NCBI GenBank assembly: GCA_965214635.1
Contig: OZ243964.1
Location: 2,356,001 to 2,420,000, forward strand
Length of the DNA: 64,000 nucleotides
Origin: Bin90 sp965214635
GTDB taxonomy: Bacteria > Chloroflexota > Dehalococcoidia > Lucifugimonadales > JADFKI01
Reading direction: 5' to 3'
How positions within the stretch are numbered: the stretch's first letter is position 1; every line of letters starts with the position of its first letter. The notes beneath the pieces are model-generated. The model saw only the letters and a list, made by a program, of their open reading frames with translations. It did no database searches and had not been told where the DNA came from. Positions 8,131 through 17,235 of this stretch are shown here, one piece after another. The position numbers were made by a program, and so were the translations under genes.

Positions 8131-9804
8131 ATGACCAAGTATGTGTTCGTAACCGGCGGCGTGGTCAGCTCGGTGGGCAAGGGCATCACCGTTGCGTCGC
8201 TCGGGCGCGTGCTCAAGAGCCGCGGCGTCTCGGTGTCCGTGCTGAAGCTCGACCCGTACCTGAATGTGGACCCGGGCACGATGTCCCCGTACCAGCATGG
8301 CGAGGTGTTCGTTACGCGCGACGGCAGCGAGACAGACCTTGACCTCGGGCATTACGAGCGCTTCATAGATGTGGAGCTGACGCAGGCATCCAACCTGACC
8401 GCCGGGCAGATATACCGCGGCATAATCTCGCAAGAGCGGCAGGGCGACTTCCTCGGCGGCACGATTCAGACCATCCCGCATGTAACCGACGCCATCAAGC
8501 AGCACATGCTCGGCTTGGCGCAGAACAGCGGGGCGCAGGTCATCATCGTGGAGGTGGGCGGCACGGTGGGCGACATAGAGGGGCTGCCCTTCCTAGAAGC
8601 CATCCGACAGATGCGCAACGAGGTCGGGCGCGACAATGTGTGCTACATCCACCTGACATACCTGCCATTCATATCCGCGACCCGCGAACTCAAGACTAAG
8701 CCCACGCAGCACAGCGTCCGCGAACTCCGCAGCATCGGCATACAGCCCGACCTCATCGTGTGCCGCAGCGACTACGATGTGGATGAGGACATCAAGCGCA
8801 AGATTAGCATCCATTGCGATGTGCCGCAGGATGGCGTTATCACGCTGCCGACCGTGGACACGGTGTACGAAGTGCCGCTCATACTAGAGCGCGAGGGCTT
8901 GGGCGACTTCCTCATCCAAACGCTGCGGATAGATGGGGACGACGGCGACTTGAGCGACTGGCGCGCACTGGTGGACAGCATCAAGACGCCCAAGCAGACG
9001 CTGCCCATCGCCGTGGTGGGCAAGTATGTTGACCTGCACGATTCGTACATATCGGTGAGAGAGTCGCTGTTGCACGCGGGGATGGCACATGACATAGATG
9101 TGGATGTGCAATGGGTGCGCTCGGAGGATGTGGAGCAGGATGGCCCCGAGCGGCTGCTGAGCGAGGTCAGCGGCATCGTGGTGCCCGGCGGGTTCGGGCA
9201 ACGCGGCGTAGAGGGTATGATAGACACGGCCAAGTACGCACGCACGCAGCGGCTGCCGTATCTTGGGCTTTGCCTCGGCTTGCAGGTGATGGTCATCGAG
9301 ATGGCGCGCCACGAATTGAGGATGCCGGACGCTAACTCCACCGAGTTCGCACCCGCGACGCCTTCGCCGGTCATAGACATCCTGCCAGAGCAGCGCATCG
9401 TTACGCAGATGGGCGGCACGATGCGGCTGGGCGAGTATCCGTGCGAGCTAGTGGCGGAGAGCAGGGCGCACGCCGCATACGGGGCAGCGCTCGTGAAAGA
9501 GCGCCACCGCCATCGCTTCGAGTTCAACAACGACTACCTTGAAAAGCTCGAGTCCGTGGGGATGATGCCCACAGGCATTTCGCCCAACGGCAAGCTCGTG
9601 GAGATAATCGAGCTGGACAAGGCGCAGCACCCGTTTATGCTGGGCGTGCAGTTCCACCCGGAGTTCCGCTCGCGCCCGAACCGCCCGCATCCGCTGTTCA
9701 GCAGCTTCATCACGGCGGCGCTCAGCACGATGCGCGAGGGCGCTCAGCACGAACTGCCGCTGCAGGCGCACGCCCACCCGCCGAACGGCACGGCAACGCC
9801 ATAG
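8131..9804 (+). CDS. pyrG: CTP synthase
   Basis: CTP synthase converts UTP to CTP with ATP and glutamine-derived ammonia. The N-terminal synthase domain has TKYVFVTGGVVSSVGKG and KLDPYLNVDPGTM, and the middle carries VEVGGTVGDIEG. The C-terminal class I glutamine amidotransferase domain has the nucleophile Cys in LGLCLGLQ and the His/Glu pair in GVQFHPEFRSRP. With 557 residues it is of normal length. I chose ATG 8131 because AGGA at 8117-8120 lies ten bases upstream; a GTG at 8122 is in frame but too close to that site. It stands alone, with a promoter at 7899-7928. Confidence 0.97.
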   Translation: MTKYVFVTGGVVSSVGKGITVASLGRVLKSRGVSVSVLKLDPYLNVDPGTMSPYQHGEVFVTRDGSETDLDLGHYERFIDVELTQASNLTAGQIYRGIISQERQGDFLGGTIQTIPHVTDAIKQHMLGLAQNSGAQVIIVEVGGTVGDIEGLPFLEAIRQMRNEVGRDNVCYIHLTYLPFISATRELKTKPTQHSVRELRSIGIQPDLIVCRSDYDVDEDIKRKISIHCDVPQDGVITLPTVDTVYEVPLILEREGLGDFLIQTLRIDGDDGDLSDWRALVDSIKTPKQTLPIAVVGKYVDLHDSYISVRESLLHAGMAHDIDVDVQWVRSEDVEQDGPERLLSEVSGIVVPGGFGQRGVEGMIDTAKYARTQRLPYLGLCLGLQVMVIEMARHELRMPDANSTEFAPATPSPVIDILPEQRIVTQMGGTMRLGEYPCELVAESRAHAAYGAALVKERHRHRFEFNNDYLEKLESVGMMPTGISPNGKLVEIIELDKAQHPFMLGVQFHPEFRSRPNRPHPLFSSFITAALSTMREGAQHELPLQAHAHPPNGTATP

Positions 9805-9950
9805 GCGCAAGCACAGCCCGCGCGCAGCCACGAATTTTCGGGCATACACAGAGTGATACGGCTACAAGCGTCGTGCTACTACGCGCGCGCCTACTCGAAC
9901 CCAATCTCATAGATTTTCGGGCATTTTTCGGGACTCCCACATAAAAACAC

Positions 9951-9979
9951 TTGCATTATGATCAAATCGCGCTTAACAT
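9951..9979 (+). promoter_or_regulatory. possible promoter for the secreted protein gene
   Basis: TTGCAT (9951-9956) and TAACAT (9974-9979) are 17 bp apart, just before the duplicated leader. The rest of 9805-10119 holds only that duplicated leader and a short repeat TTTTCGGGCAT (near 9835 and 9914). Confidence 0.35.
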
Positions 9980-10001
9980 TTACAACCCCTGATGTAGGGT
10001 C

Positions 10002-10112
10002 AGGCGACCATTCGTAGTGCGGAATATGAGGTTCAGAATTGAAGGAGGTTCATCAAGTTAGGCAATCATCCGTAGTGTGAAACCTGAAGTTTAAGATTAT
10101 AAGGAGGCTCAT
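10002..10112 (+). repeat. tandemly duplicated leader, each copy ending in a Shine-Dalgarno site
   Basis: Two imperfect copies lie head to tail: 10002-10053 and 10060-10112. Both contain ATC/TTC-CGTAGTG in the first third and end in a purine-rich AAGGAGG(T/C)TCAT. Only the second copy precedes the ATG at 10120, with suitable spacing. The first copy's AAGGAGG is followed by no long ORF. Confidence 0.75.
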
Positions 10113-10119
10113 TTTCAAA

Positions 10120-11628
10120 ATGCCATCAAACATTTGGAAGAAAATCTCGCTGCTGGCAGTCGCCATTGCGGTGGGCATCGGCGGCTCCCTTTCGCTGGCG
10201 AACAGCTCGCCCGTGGAAGCACAGATAAACTGGACTGAAGTGATCATCGAACCCGCCGTTGACGGTTCCGTTGAAGAGAGTTGGGCGCAAGCAATATGGG
10301 ACTGGGCTAGGGAGGATAATGGATTCCTCTCAGACCCCGAACATGCCCACTTGGACTGGAGGTATACCGGTCCCGGTCAGGTAGGGAAGATAGACTGGAC
10401 CATCAACCCGGATGCGAATTTCCGCTGGTCTGCAGCTGCGACTACTTTAACCCCCAGGCCCAAGGTCCCGGACACCTATGATTGTGCAGACCGAACCTGC
10501 GTCATATACACGGTGGAGTGGAATGATGCCCAGCCAATTCAGGTAAAGACCCGTTATGAGGTGACGGCAACCCGCAAGAATACCCCCACCGCCGACCATA
10601 CGCTGGTGGTGCACGATGGGGCAACTGAGAATAGGCACTCGGGTGTAACTCAGATGAGTGCCTCATTCAATGCCGCAGACATCGCCACCAACGAAGATCA
10701 GACCTCGTTTCAGGTATTGCTCCCGATGCCGTGGATTGGCGAGGATGTTAATCTGAAGATCGATCGCCAAGACGGGGATGAAGGGGATGTGCCTGCGTGG
10801 GAGTACAACAAAACTCGCGCCATCCGCAAGGCTGATACAGCTAGTCTGTACGGCAGCTTCGCAACCAATGCGCGCAATGCGCGGAGTACTTCTGCTCCGG
10901 TCTATCTCTCCGTCGACACCTTTGAGGTGGGCCCGATAGATCCCGGTCATGTGGACTATGTTCCGTTCCATCCATTCAACAATCAGTCCACAATAGTAGC
11001 CGGATTGACCGCTGTGTGGGATCATATACCGGGCGCCACGCATTACGAGGTGCTCTACACCTTCCGCGGTGGCTTCAACGCAAACTCACCCAATCGCACC
11101 ACGACTAGCAGTGAGGTTGTCTCGTACCATACACATGGTTTCACCCTGCCAAGGCTCTTTAACTGGGACAATTACGCTGATGATACTGAGACACAGACAT
11201 GGTTGCGAGGTCTATATACCAGTTCGCCTCGTCCCAACGGTGCTAACGACGCCCGAGATGGACGCGTGATACAGACCGCGACCGTACTTACCAAGCTGCT
11301 CAACGATCGAGAGGGTTTCAAGACGCTGGTGGAAGGCGATGAAGGCTTTGCAACGGACGAAGAGGTTTCGCAGATGATGCGCGAGAAGAACAGTGTATCT
11401 GTGCGGATTCGCCCGTTGATCATCTGCGCGGAAGGTTCGTCTAAGGCTCTAACATCACATCTGTGTTCCAAGGAATCACAGCTGATGGGTGTGCGCGCCT
11501 TCAATGGCAAAGTTAGCAGACCTAACTGGATCCAATACAGTGGGAATGCCTCCGAGCTGTTCGTTCGCACCAAATCCGGTGACACACCCTACATAATGCG
11601 AGCTGCCCCCACTCCTATTATCCCATAA
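10120..11628 (+). CDS. secreted protein of unknown function with a fibronectin-III-like part
   Basis: I do not recognise this 502-residue protein. It starts with a clear Sec signal peptide (MPSNIWKKISLLAVAIAVG, cleavage probably near SPVEA) and has no other membrane segment, so it is exported. The middle (TAVWDHIPGATHYEVLYTFRG, about residues 295-315) looks like the beta-strand pattern of a fibronectin type III domain. Two cysteines in YDCADRTCVIY and two near residues 435-450 may form disulfides. The start is fixed by AAGGAGG at 10101-10107. Codon third positions appear less GC-biased than in pyrG. A strong terminator follows, so it is monocistronic. Confidence 0.75.
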   Translation: MPSNIWKKISLLAVAIAVGIGGSLSLANSSPVEAQINWTEVIIEPAVDGSVEESWAQAIWDWAREDNGFLSDPEHAHLDWRYTGPGQVGKIDWTINPDANFRWSAAATTLTPRPKVPDTYDCADRTCVIYTVEWNDAQPIQVKTRYEVTATRKNTPTADHTLVVHDGATENRHSGVTQMSASFNAADIATNEDQTSFQVLLPMPWIGEDVNLKIDRQDGDEGDVPAWEYNKTRAIRKADTASLYGSFATNARNARSTSAPVYLSVDTFEVGPIDPGHVDYVPFHPFNNQSTIVAGLTAVWDHIPGATHYEVLYTFRGGFNANSPNRTTTSSEVVSYHTHGFTLPRLFNWDNYADDTETQTWLRGLYTSSPRPNGANDARDGRVIQTATVLTKLLNDREGFKTLVEGDEGFATDEEVSQMMREKNSVSVRIRPLIICAEGSSKALTSHLCSKESQLMGVRAFNGKVSRPNWIQYSGNASELFVRTKSGDTPYIMRAAPTPIIP

Positions 11629-11670
11629 AGGTAAGACAGGGTAGCTAGCGACGCATACACGGGTACAGAC

Positions 11671-11715
11671 AGGCTCGCCGTTCACGCCAAGCAGCGTGGG
11701 CGGCGAGCCTTTTTG
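11671..11715 (+). terminator. rho-independent terminator after the secreted protein gene
   Basis: A 10-bp stem AGGCTCGCCG (11671-11680) pairs with CGGCGAGCCT (11701-11710), extended inside by CACGC/GCGTG, and is followed by TTTTTG. This is the clearest intrinsic terminator in the window. Confidence 0.88.
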
Positions 11716-11808
11716 CGCGTTTGTAGTAAAATTGTCGAACCGCCCAAATGGGTGTCCTTGATATGCGATGATTTTGGATTTCACCCACCGATTTTGCGCG
11801 GCGTAGCG

Positions 11809-11837
11809 TTTGCAATCGAGGTAGAGTAGCGTATAAT
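11809..11837 (+). promoter_or_regulatory. sigma70 promoter for the alpha/beta hydrolase gene
   Basis: TTTGCA (11809-11814) and a consensus TATAAT (11832-11837) are separated by 17 bp and lie downstream of the terminator at 11671. The expected leader is about 105 bases. Confidence 0.65.
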
Positions 11838-11951
11838 TTGGCAGGCTCTTGCGTCGGCGCACCATCCTAATGTTCGAATGTTCGTTAGGCGGGTGATAAG
11901 ACGCGCAAAGATAAGCACAGCATTCAGAGTATTGAGAAAAGGATAGATGAT

Positions 11952-12866
11952 TTGAGCACACAGGCTGGAAGTCAGGGGCTTTCTCTGCATGATGCGGCGC
12001 GCTCCATGGGCGTGAAGTTCGAGCGCGAGGCGGTGCCTCAGGACAGGTTCGTCGACGCAAACGGGATGCGGTTCCACTACCTCGAATGGGGGGATGCAGA
12101 CAAGCCGCCGATGCTGCTGCTGCACGGGTTCGCACAGACCTGCCACTCTTGGGACTTCGTGGCGTTGGGGTTCAGCGACGAGTATCGCATCATCGTGCTG
12201 GACCAGCGCGGGCACGGGGACAGCGACTGGGCTGCAGATGGCGACTACTCCCCGGAGACGCAGCAAGACGACATATCCGGCGTGGTGGATGCGCTGGGCT
12301 TGGACGCCTTCGTGCTGATGGGGTTGTCTATGGGCGGGCGCAACTCGTTCACATACGCCGCCAACAACCCGAACAAGGTGCGGGCGCTGGTCATTGTGGA
12401 CGCAGGCCCGCAGAACATGCGGCAGGGCACGCAGAACATTCGCAACTTCGTGCAGCAAGAAGACGAGCTGGACTCGGTGGATGCGTTCGTACAGCGTGTG
12501 CAGGCATACAATCCGCGCCGTCCTGCTGAGCAGCTGCGTGGCAGCCTGATGCACAACCTCAAGCAGCTGCCCAACGGCAAGTGGACTTGGAAGTATGACA
12601 AGGCGCTGCGCCGTCCCGGGCGACGGATGGGGAGCGACCCTGAAACCGAGAAGCGGTTGTGGGGATACCTGCAATCGCTGCAATGCCCCACCCTGCTGGT
12701 GCGCGGCGGCGCAAGCGACATCATCGCTATGGACACCGCCGAGCAGATGCACCGCTCCATCCCGAACAGCCGACTGGCGACCATAGAGGGCGCGGGGCAT
12801 CTGGTAATGGGCGACAGCCCGTCCGGATTCCAAGCGGCGGTTGTGGAGTTCTTGGCGTCGATTTAG
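11952..12866 (+). CDS. alpha/beta-fold hydrolase
   Basis: A 304-residue cytoplasmic hydrolase of the alpha/beta fold. The oxyanion region LLLHGFAQTCHSW, the nucleophile elbow GLSMGGRN (Ser near residue 128), an acidic residue in the region GASDIIAMD and the final His in IEGAGHLVMGDSP form the catalytic triad in the standard order. The cap region between them is small. The TTG start at 11952 follows AAAGGAT. The family includes esterases, epoxide hydrolases, lactonases and haloperoxidase-like enzymes, and the sequence alone does not choose between them. It has its own promoter and no operon partners. Confidence 0.85.
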   Translation: MSTQAGSQGLSLHDAARSMGVKFEREAVPQDRFVDANGMRFHYLEWGDADKPPMLLLHGFAQTCHSWDFVALGFSDEYRIIVLDQRGHGDSDWAADGDYSPETQQDDISGVVDALGLDAFVLMGLSMGGRNSFTYAANNPNKVRALVIVDAGPQNMRQGTQNIRNFVQQEDELDSVDAFVQRVQAYNPRRPAEQLRGSLMHNLKQLPNGKWTWKYDKALRRPGRRMGSDPETEKRLWGYLQSLQCPTLLVRGGASDIIAMDTAEQMHRSIPNSRLATIEGAGHLVMGDSPSGFQAAVVEFLASI

Positions 12867-13019
12867 TTCGCCGTCAGCCGTACACGCAAGTTCCCCTGCG
12901 CGCCCGTGTCTGCTGCGTGCTGCGCTTGCGAGATATAGGCGCAGCGCTGTCCCGCCTAAATGCCGTCTGATGATGCGCCGAAAGGCTGGGGGTTAGGGAT
13001 GCGGCGGAGCCTATATTCG

Positions 13020-13048
13020 TTGCGGTGATTTGGGCGGCGTGCTACAAT
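13020..13048 (+). promoter_or_regulatory. sigma70 promoter for rpsO-pnp
   Basis: TTGCGG (13020-13025) and TACAAT (13043-13048) are 17 bp apart, about 60 bp before the rpsO start. Confidence 0.6.
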
Positions 13049-13113
13049 TGCGCCTGAGAAAGAAGAGACATCTATAAAAGTAAAGACAAGAAATACAGGG
13101 GATTTCCCGGGGG

Positions 13114-13383
13114 ATGGGATTGAATAAGGCTGAAAAGCAAGCCCTAATCGCAGAGCATCGCACACATGAGAACGACTCCGGCTCGGTTGAACTGCAAGTC
13201 GCCGTTCTCACTACCCGCATACTCCAACTTACGCAGCATCTCAGAGTCCACAAGCACGACGAGTCCACACGGCGCGGTCTGCTGAAGATGGTGGGTCGCC
13301 GCCGCCGCCTGCTCCGATACCTCAACAGGAAGGATGTGGCGCGCTATCGGGCGCTCATCGCCAAGCTCGGGCTGAGAAGGTAG
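13114..13383 (+). CDS. rpsO: 30S ribosomal protein S15
   Basis: The 89-residue protein matches S15 over its full length. Hallmarks are GSVELQVAVLTTRILQLTQHL, the HKHDESTRRGLLKMVGRRRRLL segment split across helices, and the end RYRALIAKLGLRR. S15 binds 16S rRNA early in assembly of the small-subunit platform. The order rpsO then pnp is widespread in bacteria and is kept here with a 74-bp gap to the proposed pnp start. The leader of about 60 bases could hold an autoregulatory structure as in other bacteria, but I cannot demonstrate one. Confidence 0.97.
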   Translation: MGLNKAEKQALIAEHRTHENDSGSVELQVAVLTTRILQLTQHLRVHKHDESTRRGLLKMVGRRRRLLRYLNRKDVARYRALIAKLGLRR

Positions 13384-13457
13384 CCTTTCGCATTAGCGGC
13401 TGACGCTCTTCATTCTTCTCACCCTTCTCCGGCGTCCTCCCCGTGGAGGATTATCTA

Positions 13458-15791
13458 TTGTTTGCCTCGTTTGAACACTCATACGAATCGGGCACGCTCG
13501 TCTTCGAGACCGGCCAGTTGGCGCTGCAAGCCAACGGATCTGTACTCGTGCGACAGGGCGACTGCGTGCTGCTAATCACCGCCACGATGTCCGAACCGCG
13601 CGAGGGCATCGACTTCTTCCCGCTGACCATCGATGTGGAAGAGCGCCTTTATTCGCGCGGCAAGATACCGGGCAGCTTCTTCCGACGCGAGGGGCGTCCG
13701 AGCACACACGGCATCCTGATGGCGCGCCTGACCGACCGTCAGATACGCCCGCTGTTCCCTGAAGACTTCCGCAACGAAGTGCAGATAGTGGTAACGCCGC
13801 TATCCATCGATATGGAAACGCCGTTCGAGACGCTGGTGATGACCGCCGCATCCGCAGCGCTGACCATATCCGACATCCCGTTCCAAGGGCCTATCGCCGC
13901 AACTCGCATCGGCCACATCGACGGCGAGTTCGTGGTCAATCCCACCTACGCCCAACTCGAGCAGAGCGAACTGGACATCATCGTGTCCGGCTCTGCGGAC
14001 GGCGTAACGATGATGGAGGCTGGCGCAAACGAACTCTCAGAAGAGGTCGTCTTCGATGCGATAGAGCGGGCGCAGGAAGTGAACCTGAAGCTCATCGCCT
14101 TCCAAGAAGAGATGCGAGACTCGCTGGGCAAGCCGAAGGCGTCTTACGGGTCGTTCGCCTATCCTGCTGAGCTGGACGATGCGCTTTCGTCGATGCTGGG
14201 CAGCGGCTTGACGGACGCATTCGCCGCATCCACCGGCAAGCTTGACCTGTACGCCAAGCTAGACGAGATGCGCGCCGATGTTGCGGCGCAGTTCGGCGAC
14301 GATTACGAAGCCAACCACCTCCGCGACGCATTTGAGAAGCAGCTGGAGCATGCGTTCAAGCAGAATGTGATGGCGGGTGGCAAGCGCCCCGATGGGCGAG
14401 ACCGCCGTGAGATACGCCCGATTTCCAGCGCAGTGGGGCTGCTTCCACGCGTACACGGCAGCGGGCTGTTCAACCGCGGCGAGACGCAGATTCTCGGCGT
14501 TGCGACGCTCGGCTCGGTCGGGGACGCACAGCGCTTGGACACGCTGACGCCCGAAGAGACGAAGCGGTTTATGCTGCATTACAACTTCCCGCCCTACTCG
14601 GTGGGCGAAGTGCGGCGCATCGGCTCGCCCGGCAGGCGCGAGGTCGGGCATGGGATGCTCGCCGAGCGCGCCATAGCGCCCGTGCTGCCGGGCGAAGCAG
14701 ACTTCCCCTACACGCTCCGCATCGTCTGCGAGGCGCTCGGCTCTAATGGCAGCACCTCTATGGCGAGCGTGTGTGCCGGAACGCTTGCGCTGATGGACGC
14801 TGGCGTCCCAATCAAGTCGCCGGTGGCAGGCATATCCATCGGGCTTATCACTGGGGAAGACGGCGAATACGCCACCATCACGGACATACAGGGCATGGAA
14901 GACCATGTGGGCGATATGGACTTCAAGGTAGCCGGCACGCGCGAGGGCATCACCGCCATCCAGCTGGACATCAAGGTGAACAGCATCAGCTTCGATGTGG
15001 TGCGCGATGCGCTGGCGCAAGCCAAAGATGCGCGCCTGCAGATACTCGACCATATGCGGGACACCATCAGCGACACGCGCAAAGACCTCAGCCCGTTTGC
15101 GCCGCGCATGCTGCAAATCAAGGTGCCAGTGGACAAGATTGGTGCGCTAATCGGCCCCGGCGGCAAGACGATACGGGGCATCACCGACGAGACGGGCGCT
15201 ACCATAGACATCCAAGACGATGGCACGGTCATCATCGGCTCGGCAGACGGCCCCGCCGCTGAGAAAGCCCTGCAGATGGTGGACGACCTGACCCGCGAAG
15301 TGAAAGTCGGCGACATCTACACCGGCAAGGTCAGCCGCATAATGGACTTCGGCGCTTTCGTGGACATCCTGCCCGGCAAAGACGGGCTTGTGCACATCAG
15401 CGAACTCTCGGATGAGCATGTGCCGAGCGTTGACGATGTGGTAGAGATAGGGCAAGAGCTGACGGTCGTGGTGATAGAGATAGACAGCCTAGGCCGCATC
15501 AACCTGTCTCGGCGCGCGCTGCTAACGGGCGAAGAGATAAACCCTGCGGGGCGCGAGCCTGTGGGCGCTGGCAGACCCTCACGCTCCGGCGGCAGGGGCG
15601 GCTATCGGGACGGCGGCAGGCCGCGCGGCAGCAGAGACCGCGACCGTGGCGGCAGGGGCGGCTACCGTGATGGCGGCAGAGACCGCGGCGGCAGAGGTGG
15701 CTATCGTGGCGGTGGCAGAGACCGCGATGGTGGGCGCGACCGTGGCGGCAGAGACCGCGACCGAGGTGGCAGGGGTGGCTATCGGCGCTAG
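13458..15791 (+). CDS. pnp: polynucleotide phosphorylase with an RGG-rich C-terminal tail
   Basis: PNPase degrades RNA 3' to 5' with phosphate. Two RNase PH-like domains are present (GQLALQANGSVLVRQGD near the N-terminus; GLLPRVHGSGLFNRGETQ in the middle). A KH domain follows with VPVDKIGALIGPGGKTIRG, then an S1 domain with YTGKVSRIMDFGAFVDILPG. The last 73 residues (15570-15788) are almost only G, R, D and Y in repeats such as RGGRGGYRDGG, an extension beyond the usual 700 or so residues. I chose the TTG at 13458 because GGAGGA (13445-13450) sits seven bases upstream; a GTG at 13443 is in frame but would place that site inside the gene. Confidence 0.95.
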   Translation: MFASFEHSYESGTLVFETGQLALQANGSVLVRQGDCVLLITATMSEPREGIDFFPLTIDVEERLYSRGKIPGSFFRREGRPSTHGILMARLTDRQIRPLFPEDFRNEVQIVVTPLSIDMETPFETLVMTAASAALTISDIPFQGPIAATRIGHIDGEFVVNPTYAQLEQSELDIIVSGSADGVTMMEAGANELSEEVVFDAIERAQEVNLKLIAFQEEMRDSLGKPKASYGSFAYPAELDDALSSMLGSGLTDAFAASTGKLDLYAKLDEMRADVAAQFGDDYEANHLRDAFEKQLEHAFKQNVMAGGKRPDGRDRREIRPISSAVGLLPRVHGSGLFNRGETQILGVATLGSVGDAQRLDTLTPEETKRFMLHYNFPPYSVGEVRRIGSPGRREVGHGMLAERAIAPVLPGEADFPYTLRIVCEALGSNGSTSMASVCAGTLALMDAGVPIKSPVAGISIGLITGEDGEYATITDIQGMEDHVGDMDFKVAGTREGITAIQLDIKVNSISFDVVRDALAQAKDARLQILDHMRDTISDTRKDLSPFAPRMLQIKVPVDKIGALIGPGGKTIRGITDETGATIDIQDDGTVIIGSADGPAAEKALQMVDDLTREVKVGDIYTGKVSRIMDFGAFVDILPGKDGLVHISELSDEHVPSVDDVVEIGQELTVVVIEIDSLGRINLSRRALLTGEEINPAGREPVGAGRPSRSGGRGGYRDGGRPRGSRDRDRGGRGGYRDGGRDRGGRGGYRGGGRDRDGGRDRGGRDRDRGGRGGYRR

Positions 15792-15910
15792 CACACAGGC
15801 TCGCCCCTAGCATGCACGGGGGCGCATCGGTTTCACGCATTGTCTTTTGCCCCGTCTTGGCTTCGCTTTGATGCAGAACCGCTGAGAAGGGGCATTACCT
15901 TAATCCAAGA

Positions 15911-17056
15911 ATGACACCAAGTTCAGCAGCAACCGACACCGCAAGCCCAGTTCCGGAATCGGCACGCATAACCAGCCTAGACCTTGTGCGCGGCGTTGCC
16001 GTGCTGGGCATACTGCTGATGAATGTGGTGTCGTTCAGATTCGACGCGCCGCAATACTTCAACCTCAGCGCTGGCGGCTCGCTAACTTGGTTGGACTGGG
16101 CGGTCGGTGTGCTCGGCGAGGTGTTCGTCGACCAGAAGTTCATGGGGCTGTTCTCGCTGCTGTTCGGAGCGGGGATGGTCATTTTCCTAGAACGGGCGGA
16201 GGCGAAAGGCGTGCGTCCGGCGCTGCTAAGCCTGTGGCGCAACACGCTGCTGCTCGCAATCGGCATACTGCACTTTGCGCTGTGGGATGGCGATGTGCTG
16301 ATGCTGTATGCGGTGTCGTCCGCTATAGTTGTCGGCTTGAGGCGGCTGCGTCCCAAGTCGCTTATCGCCGTCGGAGTGGTGATATTCCTGCTCCCTGTGG
16401 GTGTCAGTCTCCTAGCGCAGCATTGGGTGAACACATCCGGCGCATCCCTTGCCGGTATTTGGACGCCGTCCGACGAGCCGCCCGGCGACATAGGAATCGT
16501 TGTGATTTTGAATTACGCCCTCCGCGCGCTCGGGATGATACTCATCGGAGCGGGGCTGTATCGGCTTGGCTTCATGGGCGGCGGGATGGCGACAAGGACT
16601 TACCGCCGCATAGCGATAGTGGGCATCGGCGTGGGGCTGACGCTTGCGGCTGCGGGTGTGGCGATAACGGCGCTGGGCGGCTTCTCAGAGCAGGTGGCGT
16701 TCATCGGGCAGATACCGAACACGCTCGGTACGATACCGGCAGCGCTGGGCTACATGAGCATCCTCATCATTTGGAACGGCAGAGCCGACAGCGCACTCAA
16801 ACGGCGGCTGCGGGCGGTGGGCAGGATGGCGCTGACGAACTACCTCGCGCAGACGGTGCTGGGCGTGCTCGTCCTGACCGTGCTGCTGGGGGATAACGAT
16901 GCGGTCAATCGCAGCGCCCTCTTGCTGTTCGTGGCTGCGGTATGGGGATTGCAGGTGTGGTGGTCTCAAGTGTGGCTGCTGCGCTTTCGATATGGGCCCG
17001 CGGAATGGGTTTGGCGCGTCGCCACATACCGGCGCATGCAGCCGCTGCGCCGATGA
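15911..17056 (+). CDS. DUF418 family polytopic membrane protein
   Basis: The 381-residue protein has about eight to ten hydrophobic helices. It begins with the acyltransferase-3-like signature ITSLDLVRGVAVLGILLMN and continues with GLFSLLFGAGMVIFLERAE, both typical of DUF418/YeiB proteins. The C-terminal DUF418 region has GRMALTNYLAQTVLG. YeiB-type proteins are thought to act on cell-envelope or exported molecules, but no substrate is established. It lies between pnp and cassette 1 with no operon link that I can show. Confidence 0.85.
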   Translation: MTPSSAATDTASPVPESARITSLDLVRGVAVLGILLMNVVSFRFDAPQYFNLSAGGSLTWLDWAVGVLGEVFVDQKFMGLFSLLFGAGMVIFLERAEAKGVRPALLSLWRNTLLLAIGILHFALWDGDVLMLYAVSSAIVVGLRRLRPKSLIAVGVVIFLLPVGVSLLAQHWVNTSGASLAGIWTPSDEPPGDIGIVVILNYALRALGMILIGAGLYRLGFMGGGMATRTYRRIAIVGIGVGLTLAAAGVAITALGGFSEQVAFIGQIPNTLGTIPAALGYMSILIIWNGRADSALKRRLRAVGRMALTNYLAQTVLGVLVLTVLLGDNDAVNRSALLLFVAAVWGLQVWWSQVWLLRFRYGPAEWVWRVATYRRMQPLRR

Positions 17057-17131
17057 TTGGGGCAACCGCGCCGCTGGATTGGCTCATAGATAGCCTGACC
17101 GCGGATAACTGACTGACAGCCTCACAGCCGT

Positions 17132-17160
17132 TTGACACATTATGTTTCGGTTCATATACT
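17132..17160 (+). promoter_or_regulatory. strong sigma70 promoter for cassette 1
   Basis: TTGACA (17132-17137) and TATACT (17155-17160) with a 17-bp spacer precede the first DUF1800 gene by about 75 bp. It is the closest match to consensus in the window. Confidence 0.75.
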
Positions 17161-17235
17161 GATGAGTACAATCAACGCCTGTAGATCGAGCGCTGATTGC
17201 TGACCATTGACAACCAAAATAAGGAGGTAAGTTTT

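Noticed and set aside
9850..9905. tRNA-like GGTTCGA on the minus strand with nearby stems
   Set aside because: The expected T-stem does not pair and no acceptor or anticodon arm could be drawn.
14259..15116. Minus-strand ORF of 285 codons opposite pnp
   Set aside because: Shadow of the PNPase gene; composition is rich in Arg/Ala/His and shows no recognisable domain.
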